Source of the DNA: a candidate division WWE3 bacterium
GTDB taxonomy: Bacteria; Patescibacteriota; WWE3; UBA101185; UBA10185
Assembly: GCA_012798115.1 (NCBI GenBank)
Contig: JAAZNV010000011.1
Coordinates: 1-37,444, forward strand
DNA length: 37,444 nucleotides
Direction: 5' to 3'
Both the position numbers and the translations under genes were made by a program. Under the pieces are notes generated by a model, which did not search any database, was not told where the DNA came from, and saw only the letters and a list, made by a program, of their open reading frames with translations. Positions 1 through 8,001 of this stretch are shown piece by piece. Numbering within the stretch: position 1 is the stretch's first letter; the number at the start of each line of letters is the position of its first letter.

Positions 1-100
1 CTTGTTAAGAGCAACTTAATCTAAAACAATTATGATTGTAGATAGGGTTTTTCTTCTGAGGTTGAAGTTTAAAAGCCATCAGAGGATACTGAGATAGTAA

Positions 101-1543
101 ATGAGTAAGAAAAATATTTTTTATAAACATCCTCGGCTTTATACCTTAGGTCTTAAGTGGATTCATAAGAGTAATTTTGCTAAACGTTATCGATATATGG
201 CAAGTTTTATTCGAGAAGGTGATACGGTTCTTGAACCGGCCTGTGGTCCAGCTATATTAGCAGGATTTCTTCCGAAGGGATCCTTTTATCGTGGCTTTGA
301 TACTAATAAGAATTTTCTTAATTACGCTCTTAAAAAATGCCCATCAGTGTACTTGGGCAATGTTCTTAATCAAGAAAGCTATTGCCAAGCAGATATTGTT
401 ATTGCTTGCGATATTCTTCATCATTTAAAACCAACTGATAGAGAAAGGTTTATACAAAACTGTTTTTCCTTCACAAAAAAGGTGTTTGTTATTTGTGAAC
501 CAGGAAAGATACGCAAAACAGCTAAAAACATCTTTTATCCTTTGAGAAAATGGATAGCAGAGTGGAGTGAAGAAGATGGAACCAATGATGTTAAGAGTGA
601 GTATTTTTTTACTCATGAACAACTTCTTGATCAAGTTATACATGGTTTTGGCATTATTCCGCCATTAATTGAAAGAGAAATAAAATATTTTGGTGAGGAT
701 ATCGTTACGGTTTTTTTCAAAGATAAAAGTTATCGTCAAAAGTTAAAGACACAAGAATTTGTTTCTGCTATTGTACCGGTTTTTAATGAGGAGAAAACAG
801 TTGCTGGGGTTGTTGAAGCTTTATTAAAAAGCCCTTTAATAAACGAAGTTATCTGTATAAATGATGGTTCAACCGACGGAACCTTATCAGTTTTAAGAAA
901 ATACAAAGATAAAATTCAATTGATTAATTTTAAGGATAATAAAGGAAAAGGTTATGCTTTAGTTGAAGGAATAAAAAAAGCTAAAGGTGAGATTGTCTCT
1001 TTTATTGATGCTGATTTAACTAATCTATCTGACAATCATATAGAAACTCTCCTTGAACCTGTTTTGGGGAACAAATTTAGAGCTGTCTTAGGATATCCAT
1101 CAAATGGATGGATACCTGATGTTTTTTCAAATCTAACAGGAGAACGGGTATATTACAAAAAAGATTTAGTGCCTTATCTTGAAGAAATGACTAAAACTAG
1201 GTTTGGAGTAGAGGTTTTTCTAAATAACCTTTTCACAGAAAATGAGACAAAGAAGATTCCTTTAAAAAAGTTAAGGGGTCTCTATAAATATGAGAAGCGT
1301 AGCTCAGTAAATGCTTTTAGGGAATATCTCGGTGAAGCAGTAGAAATTGCTCGGGAGATTGGAAAAAGAGAAGGTTTGATTCCGGAAGATTACCAAGCTA
1401 TTGCCAAAGTTTCCAAGGCAACCAGCTTTAAAGAACTAAGGATTAGGATAAAAGGTGTAGCAAATAAAAACGTAAGACATTTTTTAGAGAAGTATGTTCT
1501 AAACTATATAAAAACTGTTCAGCATTGGTGGAAATCTTTCTAA
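101..1543 (+). CDS. Bifunctional SAM-dependent methyltransferase / family 2 glycosyltransferase fusion
   Basis: N-terminal methyltransferase-like TVLEPACGPAILAGFL...FDTN; C-terminal GT2 signature SAIVPVFNEEKTVAGVVEAL...INDGSTDGTL...GKGYALVEG...FIDADL. Confidence 0.8.
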   Translation: MSKKNIFYKHPRLYTLGLKWIHKSNFAKRYRYMASFIREGDTVLEPACGPAILAGFLPKGSFYRGFDTNKNFLNYALKKCPSVYLGNVLNQESYCQADIVIACDILHHLKPTDRERFIQNCFSFTKKVFVICEPGKIRKTAKNIFYPLRKWIAEWSEEDGTNDVKSEYFFTHEQLLDQVIHGFGIIPPLIEREIKYFGEDIVTVFFKDKSYRQKLKTQEFVSAIVPVFNEEKTVAGVVEALLKSPLINEVICINDGSTDGTLSVLRKYKDKIQLINFKDNKGKGYALVEGIKKAKGEIVSFIDADLTNLSDNHIETLLEPVLGNKFRAVLGYPSNGWIPDVFSNLTGERVYYKKDLVPYLEEMTKTRFGVEVFLNNLFTENETKKIPLKKLRGLYKYEKRSSVNAFREYLGEAVEIAREIGKREGLIPEDYQAIAKVSKATSFKELRIRIKGVANKNVRHFLEKYVLNYIKTVQHWWKSF

Positions 1544-1659
1544 CTCTGTTTATAAGTACTCTCTAGACCGAAATCGTATACTTTGTTGTCTGAAATACCG
1601 AAAAGTGATAAAGTGCAACTGATTTATAGTAATGTCATAAGGTATTAAGGAGATGGGTA

Positions 1660-1989
1660 ATGAATACCAAGCAGAAATGGGTCTTTGGAAGTGGTCTCCA
1701 GAAAGCATTTTGGTTGCTTAAAAATAGTGGCTTATTGGATGAAGGGCAACCGCCCGAATTGCTGGGACCGTGTAAGTGTGTGGTTGAAATGGTTAAAAAG
1801 AAAGAAGGCAACAGAACAATAGAGGTTGCAAGAGGGAGTTTCATTGTGTTGGTCAAGGTTAGAGATAACTTTAGTCCAAATAAACTGTGGCTGAAGTTTG
1901 ACAAACACGGAACCAGCATTTATGTTTCTCCAGATCAGATTAATTGGGAGTGCTTAAATGGATTTAAGCAAGCTTATCGCATAGATTGA
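1660..1989 (+). CDS. Hypothetical protein (109 aa)
   Basis: ORF with good Shine-Dalgarno (aaggagatgggtaATG); no recognised family. Confidence 0.55.
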   Translation: MNTKQKWVFGSGLQKAFWLLKNSGLLDEGQPPELLGPCKCVVEMVKKKEGNRTIEVARGSFIVLVKVRDNFSPNKLWLKFDKHGTSIYVSPDQINWECLNGFKQAYRID

Positions 1990-2023
1990 CCAACTATGCG
2001 ATATTTTTATGTCCATAGGTATA

Positions 2024-2073
2024 TCAGAACTTCAAACATCTGGAGCGTCAGTTGGGTCTGGAAACCCCTGTTA
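2024..2073. repeat. Dispersed repeat copy 1 (GAACTTCAAACATCTGGAGC...GTCTGGAAACCCC)
   Basis: Shares AGAACTTCAAACATCTGGAGC and TCTGGAAACCCC with the copies at 2393, 3397 and 5771. Confidence 0.8.
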
Positions 2074-2081
2074 GGAGAAGT

Positions 2082-2312
2082 TTATATTGATTCTAAAACA
2101 GTAATTCTTTTGTCGAGCGCTTGAATTCCGTCTTTGTTTATTTTATACATATCACCATAAAAAGTAAGTGTATTCTCAATACCAATCAAAGTTTGAGACT
2201 GTTTATTTAATTCATCCTTCGTATCTTTTCTAAACTCATTCATCTCGTGCCTAAATGACAAAAAGTCATTTTGAAATTTAGTTAATAGTTTATATAAATC
2301 CTCTATTTTCAT
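2082..2312 (-). CDS. Small coiled-coil hypothetical protein (76 aa)
   Basis: Heptad-rich; shares IExxxxxYxDMYxINKxxxxxLxxRxxxLE with the ORF at 12503..12751. Confidence 0.55.
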   Translation of the reverse strand: MKIEDLYKLLTKFQNDFLSFRHEMNEFRKDTKDELNKQSQTLIGIENTLTFYGDMYKINKDGIQALDKRITVLESI

Positions 2313-2392
2313 AAAAACATATTAAATTAAGAAACGTTTAACTTCAAGAATTATAATCTAGTAGAAGTAGAAACTTTAGGGAGACTGGTTTA

Positions 2393-2434
2393 TCGGAACT
2401 TCAAACATCTGGAGCACCAGTTGAGCCTGGAAAA
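2393..2434. repeat. Dispersed repeat copy 2
   Basis: tcggaacttcaaacatctggagcaccagttgagcctggaaaa; preceding tagggagac also precedes the copy at 10790. Confidence 0.8.
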
Positions 2435-2457
2435 ATATTAAGATCGTCCTAAATATA

Positions 2458-3312
2458 CTATTTAGCAAACAATATTTCGAACATAATATCAGCAATTTTT
2501 GAAGCAGCTAAATAAACCTCTTTAGCCTTGTCTTTATCAGATTTAAATTTTTCGTAGTTATCCTTCGCGTCATATATGGTTTGGGAAAGTGAAGAAAATT
2601 TTGCATATTTTGATGTGAGGAAACTCTGCATGCTGTTTTTATCTTGAAATATCTCGATATACTTTTTTTCCTTTAACTCTTCTTCGGACATAAGGAGTTC
2701 CACTGCAAAATAGAGTAGGTTCTTTCCGTGTGATAAAGCTTCGTTATAGACAAGGTCAACATCTTTTTGTAGATGATACGTAAGAGGGATTCTATCTAAT
2801 TGTACTTTATGTGAAATTATTTTTTCCATTGCTAAGGACCAAATATTGTTTTTATTTACTTCAAATGAAATATTTTTTAGCAGGTCATTTCCAAACACAA
2901 GTTTTCTACTTGATTTGAAACCCTCAAAAACATATTCAGGTAAAAAACTATTTTTATGAATAAATTCCTGAGCAGAAGGTGCATCCGTTACTATTGAAAG
3001 GTTAATAAACACATCCTCGCCTCTTTTGATTGGATAAGAGAATTTGAAGGGTCTTAACTCTGGTCTAACAACAAACTGGTTGATGAACTTATCTATAGCT
3101 TCTGTAAAGATTTCACCTATAACCCACCTGCTTTCGTCCTCTACAGGGTCTTTATGTATCAACAACCAATTTATATCAGGACGATTCAGGGATATATTTC
3201 CACTAGCATAACTTCCGACTAAGTATAATGCTTCTGTCTTATCGCCTAATTTCTCAATAATTTCTTGGTTGATAAAACTTACTAAATTGTCGATATTTTC
3301 TTTATTTATCAT
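2458..3312 (-). CDS. Nucleotidyltransferase-fold domain protein
   Basis: LYLVGSYASGNISLNRPDINWLLI matches the GS...DxD-type NTase signature, with the second acidic residue replaced (DIN). Confidence 0.6.
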   Translation of the reverse strand: MINKENIDNLVSFINQEIIEKLGDKTEALYLVGSYASGNISLNRPDINWLLIHKDPVEDESRWVIGEIFTEAIDKFINQFVVRPELRPFKFSYPIKRGEDVFINLSIVTDAPSAQEFIHKNSFLPEYVFEGFKSSRKLVFGNDLLKNISFEVNKNNIWSLAMEKIISHKVQLDRIPLTYHLQKDVDLVYNEALSHGKNLLYFAVELLMSEEELKEKKYIEIFQDKNSMQSFLTSKYAKFSSLSQTIYDAKDNYEKFKSDKDKAKEVYLAASKIADIMFEILFAK

Positions 3313-3396
3313 CTTTAGGAAAATACTAACAAATAATAGATAAAAATTCGATATCTAAGTTTTTAATCTATATCAAGCCATATCAATATATAGTGA

Positions 3397-3471
3397 TTGG
3401 AACTTCAAACATCTGGAGCACCATTCGAGTCTGGAAACCCCAACTAAAAGTATACTCTCCAGGCTAGAAAT
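3397..3471. repeat. Dispersed repeat copy 3 (long form, left of the DGR-like locus)
   Basis: Contains GAGTCTGGAAACCCCAACTAAAAGTATACTCTCCAGGCTAGAAAT, identical to the copy at 5801-5845. Confidence 0.9.
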
Positions 3472-3734
3472 AAGCACAGCTTGCATTTCTCGCTATGTTC
3501 GAAAAGTGAGACAAATGAGACAGTGCTAAGGGTAAGTGTCTCGCAATGGAAGAGTATGCGAAAATAATACGAAATCTTCAAGCTTTTGTTGTTACAACAA
3601 GTACAATGAGGTATTTCTTTTCAAATCTTTAATTAGCTTTGAGATATATATCATTCTAGTTGCGTTGACTATTTGATTTACCTATAGTATAATGAGAGCA
3701 TCTTACTAGACTACCAAATAAGGTAGAGAAAGGA

Positions 3735-4349
3735 TTGACTGTCATGAATACAAATGACACTCGATTAACGCTCTCTGAAGTTCAGGGACCGTTCATTGAC
3801 CTTCTTGAGAAGATTGGTGGGCGGGATGGCGAATTGTGGCTGCGGGGATTAAATAAATTCCTTCGCAAAGAAAATCCTTGGGAAAAGCCAGAAAGCTTTA
3901 AGATTGTCGAAGTCGGCACCTACAAGGATGTGAAGTCCCTGCGCAAAGCTCTGGAAGAGTCTGGCGTACAGATTGGAGATTGGGCAGGGGATATTCTCAA
4001 CAAGACGAAGTTGAGTAAATCCAAGCAGTCCTTGGATCTGGTGGTTTTGTCTGTCAAAGAGCTGGGATTTCCGCAAGGTACCCAACTTAAAGACATTTAT
4101 GAAGCTGCCAAAAACCAAGGTTTGGATCTATGCCCTGCTGAAGTTGGTCCACAACTGCGATTGCAGTACCCTGACCAGCCTAATGGTGAATGGCTCGTAA
4201 TTGCCATGGAACCTATAAAAGACTCCGGTGGTGCTTTGGGCCTGTTCCGCGTTGGGTGCGGTGGCGGCGGTCTTTGGCTCAATGCGTACAATGGTAATCC
4301 TGACAACTTCTGGAATGGCAACAATCGCTTCGTGTTCGTTCGTCGCTAG
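3735..4349 (+). CDS. DGR-type variable target protein (C-terminal variable region)
   Basis: C-terminus GLFRVGCGGGGLWLNAYNGNPDNFWNGNNRFVFVRR is typical of DGR C-type-lectin-like variable regions; DGR-type RT and Avd-like gene follow. Confidence 0.75.
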   Translation: MTVMNTNDTRLTLSEVQGPFIDLLEKIGGRDGELWLRGLNKFLRKENPWEKPESFKIVEVGTYKDVKSLRKALEESGVQIGDWAGDILNKTKLSKSKQSLDLVVLSVKELGFPQGTQLKDIYEAAKNQGLDLCPAEVGPQLRLQYPDQPNGEWLVIAMEPIKDSGGALGLFRVGCGGGGLWLNAYNGNPDNFWNGNNRFVFVRR

Positions 4350-4765
4350 TCTTCTCGTTTCTCTCCTAGCTTGTTGCCGGGAGAGTTTTGTTTTTGAAGA
4401 TGTGAAATCCAACCACCAAGCATTTTACCCATTTCATCCAACTGCTTAGATAGGAAAATGTATTCCTTATTGTCGATAGATTTTGTTTCCCAAAGAATTA
4501 TCATAAGGACTTTTAGTGTATCGTTTTTTCTTATTGCTAGACTTATAAAGTCCTGTTTTTCTAAGGATTTTGAAAAGCTTGCGGAAGAGAGATTTTCAAT
4601 AATTTCTACAAACAAATTATCAACTCTGAGTCCAAGTGTGTATCTATGTATTTTTGGAAGCTTTTGAAAATACCCAAACCAGATTAAATAAGTATCTTTT
4701 AGATGCTTTATTATTGGTAATAGATTCGTGTTACTTTTAGATGATCGTTGGGGGGGGGCAGACAT
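4346..4765 (-). CDS. Avd-like accessory variability determinant (four-helix bundle protein)
   Basis: LLPIIKHLKDTYLIWFGYFQKLPKIHRYTLGLRVDNLFVEIIENL...KILWETKSI-like pattern; start chosen at MSAPPQRSS (CAT at 4763-4765). Confidence 0.7.
   Translation of the reverse strand: MSAPPQRSSKSNTNLLPIIKHLKDTYLIWFGYFQKLPKIHRYTLGLRVDNLFVEIIENLSSASFSKSLEKQDFISLAIRKNDTLKVLMIILWETKSIDNKEYIFLSKQLDEMGKMLGGWISHLQKQNSPGNKLGEKRED
4750..4758. repeat. G9 homopolymer tract
   Basis: cgttGGGGGGGGGcagacatg; long for this AT-rich sequence; just inside the Avd ORF and 5 nt upstream of the RT ATG. Confidence 0.9.
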
Positions 4766-5906
4766 GTTTATGATTAAATTCGTGCATACATATAAAGATA
4801 TCATTTCTCTTGATAATCTTCTTGTTGCCTGGAAAGAATTTAGAAATGGTAAACGCTCAAGAAAAGATGTTCAAGTATTTGAACACACTCTAATGAGAAA
4901 CCTGATTCAGCTGCACGAAGATTTGAAGGCAAGAAGTTATAAGCACTCTAAATACACGGTATTTAAGATTTCTGATCCAAAACCAAGAATTATTCATAAA
5001 GCAGTGGTTAGAGATAGGCTCCTTCATCATGCACTATATAGAATGCTTTACCCATTCTTTGATAGTAAGTTTGTAGACGACTCATACTCATGCAGGATTA
5101 ATAAAGGACCACATGTAGCACTTAATAAATTTCGTAGGTTTTCATTCAAGGTTTCAAAAAACAACACAAGAACTGCATGGGTTTTGAAGTGTGATGTAAA
5201 GAAGTTTTTTGCGTCTATAGACCATAGGACTCTTATCAGTATTCTTAAGAATTCTATTTCGGATGAAGACACGGTTTGGATATTATCAGAAGTTATAAAT
5301 AGCTTTGATTTGGGTAATGGTAAAGGTATTCCCTTAGGTAATTTAACATCCCAGCTTTTCGCAAACATTTATATGGATAAGTTCGACAAATTTGTAAAAC
5401 ACGTTTTAAAAGTAAAATATTATATCCGCTATGCTGACGATTTTGTTTTTATGTCACACGATAAGAGTTTGCTCAAAGAACTTTTACCAAAAGTCGAAGA
5501 ATTTCTGTGGGAAAATCTTCGTCTAGAACTTCATGAAAACAAAACTCTGCTTAAAACAGTAGCTTCTGGAATAGATTTTCTAGGTTGGATACATTTTCCC
5601 GATCATAGAGTATTAAGAACAACTACAAAAAGAAAGATGTTTAGAAATATTGTATCGGGTAGTTATGATAAGAAAACCCCCCAATCCTACTTGGGACTTA
5701 TTTCACATGGAAATACGTTTAAACTTAGAGAGAAAGTTATTAATCAAACCAAACAACATTTTCAAAGCGGTCGGAACTTTGAACTTCTGGAGCACCAGTC
5801 GAGTCTGGAAACCCCAACTAAAAGTATACTCTCCAGGCTAGAAATGAGACAAATGAGACATTATAAAAGGTATGTTAACGTACCATTTTCTATGATTGAG
5901 GATTGA
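4764..5906 (+). CDS. Reverse transcriptase, DGR type
   Basis: GIPLGNLTSQLFANIYMDKFDKFVKHVLKVKYYIRYADDFVFMS plus GIDFLGWIHFPDHRVLR; ORF track starts at GTG 4728, ATG 4764 seems more likely. Confidence 0.9.
   Translation: MFMIKFVHTYKDIISLDNLLVAWKEFRNGKRSRKDVQVFEHTLMRNLIQLHEDLKARSYKHSKYTVFKISDPKPRIIHKAVVRDRLLHHALYRMLYPFFDSKFVDDSYSCRINKGPHVALNKFRRFSFKVSKNNTRTAWVLKCDVKKFFASIDHRTLISILKNSISDEDTVWILSEVINSFDLGNGKGIPLGNLTSQLFANIYMDKFDKFVKHVLKVKYYIRYADDFVFMSHDKSLLKELLPKVEEFLWENLRLELHENKTLLKTVASGIDFLGWIHFPDHRVLRTTTKRKMFRNIVSGSYDKKTPQSYLGLISHGNTFKLREKVINQTKQHFQSGRNFELLEHQSSLETPTKSILSRLEMRQMRHYKRYVNVPFSMIED
5771..5860. repeat. Dispersed repeat copy 4 (long form, inside the 3' end of the RT ORF)
   Basis: tcggaactttgaacttctggagcaccagtcGAGTCTGGAAACCCCAACTAAAAGTATACTCTCCAGGCTAGAAATgagacaaatgagaca. 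Confidence 0.9.
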
Positions 5907-5993
5907 AGAAAGATTGATGAAGAAACTGGGGATTGTCCTTATTTAAAAGCTTTGGTATAAGAAATTTAGAGAAATTATGTTATATTTTCGTAT

Positions 5994-7217
5994 ATGCTAA
6001 TTCAATTTGTGCGCAAAGAATTTATTGAGCCTGTAGTGGAATTTGTTGAAAGAAAAGGATTAGGACATCCAGATACCCTTTCCGACTTATTAGCTGAATA
6101 TCTTTCTGTTCAATACTCGCTTTATACTAAGCAAAAATTCGGTGCTGTATTACATCATAATTTTGATAAAGTAGGTTTACTTGGAGGATCCTCTTACGTT
6201 AAATTTGGAGAGGGCCATCTTGTTAATCCAATAAGAGTTTTGTTAAACGGTAGAGCATCCACAAGGTTTGGAGATGAAATAATACCTGTAAAAGAATTAC
6301 TAATTGACTGGAGTAAATCTTTCCTTTCAAAGAAATTGCCTGAAATCGATGTTGCTAAGGATTTAGAATTTCATTATAACCTAAGTAATACGAGTAGCCC
6401 TGGAAAAACAGATTTGGAAGTAGCCAAAAGTGGAACGCGTAGGTATTGGTTTGAACCTAGGAATCTAGGGGATGTACGGGAATTAAAGCAACTAGTATCC
6501 AATGACACTTCCCTGGGTGTTGGGTTTGCTCCATTATCCAAGTTAGAAAACTTTGTTTTAGAAATAGAACACACGTTAAGTTCTGATGACTTCAGAAAAA
6601 GTAATCCATGGATAGGAAGTGATATAAAGATTATGGGATTTAAGAATCAGGGTAATTATTATTTAACCATGTGCATTCCACAGATTTCTAAATATGTTAA
6701 AGATATTTCGGAGTATAAAAATAATCAACTCTACGCCGAAAACTTTATTAGGAGTATTGCCAAGAAATATTCTATGCAAAGTCTCGAACTTAATATTAAT
6801 ACTCGTGATAATTTTGAAAATGGTGAAATATATTTAACTGCAATAGGATCTTCAATAGAAAGTGGTGACGAGGGGCTGGTAGGAAGAGGGAATAGAATAA
6901 ACGGTCTGATAACGCCTTTTAGAGTTATGAGTATGGAAGGATCGTGTGGTAAAAATCCAGTGTATCACATCGGAAAAGTATATTACCTAGCTGCGAATGA
7001 AATTGCTAAAGAAATATTTGAAAATTTTAAAATATCTAACGAAGTTTGTATTGTAAGTCAAAGTGGGCGTTTACTGGTAGATCCTTGGATCGTATTAGTA
7101 ACGGTACCTCAGGATTTTAATAATTTTTCCGAACTGGAAAAATTAGTTAAAGATGAAGTGTCTAAAGTACCTAATCTTACTGATGGTTTGTTGAAGGAGC
7201 AATTTACGCTATGTTAG
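5994..7217 (+). CDS. Archaeal-type S-adenosylmethionine synthetase
   Basis: VERKGLGHPDTLSDLLAE, GRGNRINGLITPFRVMSMEGSCGKNPVYHIGKVYYLAA match the archaeal MAT family. Confidence 0.88.
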   Translation: MLIQFVRKEFIEPVVEFVERKGLGHPDTLSDLLAEYLSVQYSLYTKQKFGAVLHHNFDKVGLLGGSSYVKFGEGHLVNPIRVLLNGRASTRFGDEIIPVKELLIDWSKSFLSKKLPEIDVAKDLEFHYNLSNTSSPGKTDLEVAKSGTRRYWFEPRNLGDVRELKQLVSNDTSLGVGFAPLSKLENFVLEIEHTLSSDDFRKSNPWIGSDIKIMGFKNQGNYYLTMCIPQISKYVKDISEYKNNQLYAENFIRSIAKKYSMQSLELNINTRDNFENGEIYLTAIGSSIESGDEGLVGRGNRINGLITPFRVMSMEGSCGKNPVYHIGKVYYLAANEIAKEIFENFKISNEVCIVSQSGRLLVDPWIVLVTVPQDFNNFSELEKLVKDEVSKVPNLTDGLLKEQFTLC

Positions 7218-7226
7218 CAAACTAAA

Positions 7227-7928
7227 ATGAATAGCAAGAATAAATTATTTATAAGTGGCGGAGGTCACGCTCAAGATACTAGGTTGCTGGACCGCTATTT
7301 TGTTTCTTCCTTAAAGAACAGAAAAATATTATATATTCCTGTTGGCTTAGAAAGGTCTTTCACAGGTTACGACGAATGTTATGAATGGATTACAAGTACT
7401 TTAAGTGCTTATTCCGAAAAACCTTTAGAAATAGAAATGTGGGTGAATCTTCACAATAAGTCTTATTCGGATATTTCCGATAAGGATGCTGTATATATTG
7501 GTGGAGCAAAAAATAGCTACACACTAATGAGAGAGTTTAAGGAAACAGAATTTATAGATATTTTAAAAACTTTTCTTGAGGCAGGCGGCAGTTTATATGG
7601 AGGAAGCACTGGGGCCATCATAACTGGAAAATATATATCCACATTTGGGGAAATTCCTCCTAAGGATTATAACTGTGACGAAGGTTTGGGATTGATAGGA
7701 AATATGTCGATTTTTTGTCATCATACATTAGAAAGGAAATCCAGCATATTAAATTTTCTAAAAGATAAAAAGTTACCGCTAATTAGTATTCCTGAGAGCA
7801 GTGGTGCAGTCATACAAAACAACACCCTCAAAGTAATTGGGTTTTCGCCAGTAACTGTTTTTATTCCCAACTCAAAAACAATAGTTATTGATCCTGAAGC
7901 TACTATGAATATAGAGAAGATGTTATAA
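7227..7928 (+). CDS. Peptidase S51 / class I glutamine amidotransferase-like protein
   Basis: LFISGGGHAQ start, AVYIGGAKNSYTLM, nucleophile elbow-like GGSLYGGSTGAII. Confidence 0.75.
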   Translation: MNSKNKLFISGGGHAQDTRLLDRYFVSSLKNRKILYIPVGLERSFTGYDECYEWITSTLSAYSEKPLEIEMWVNLHNKSYSDISDKDAVYIGGAKNSYTLMREFKETEFIDILKTFLEAGGSLYGGSTGAIITGKYISTFGEIPPKDYNCDEGLGLIGNMSIFCHHTLERKSSILNFLKDKKLPLISIPESSGAVIQNNTLKVIGFSPVTVFIPNSKTIVIDPEATMNIEKML

Positions 7929-8001
7929 ACAAATGTAACTCCCATGACATAAAAAATGTTTGGAAATATAAATAAAAGCCTTATAATATCTATGTATCAA
8001 T

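Noticed and set aside
4097-4412. Minus-strand ORFs (75 and 94 aa) over the target 3' end
   Set aside because: Antisense to the variable region; low-complexity and no start context.
5650-5841. 63-aa plus ORF inside RT
   Set aside because: Out-of-frame shadow of the RT gene and repeat.
2024-5860. CRISPR array
   Set aside because: The repeats are few, irregularly spaced (hundreds to thousands of bp) and separated by genes; no cas genes.
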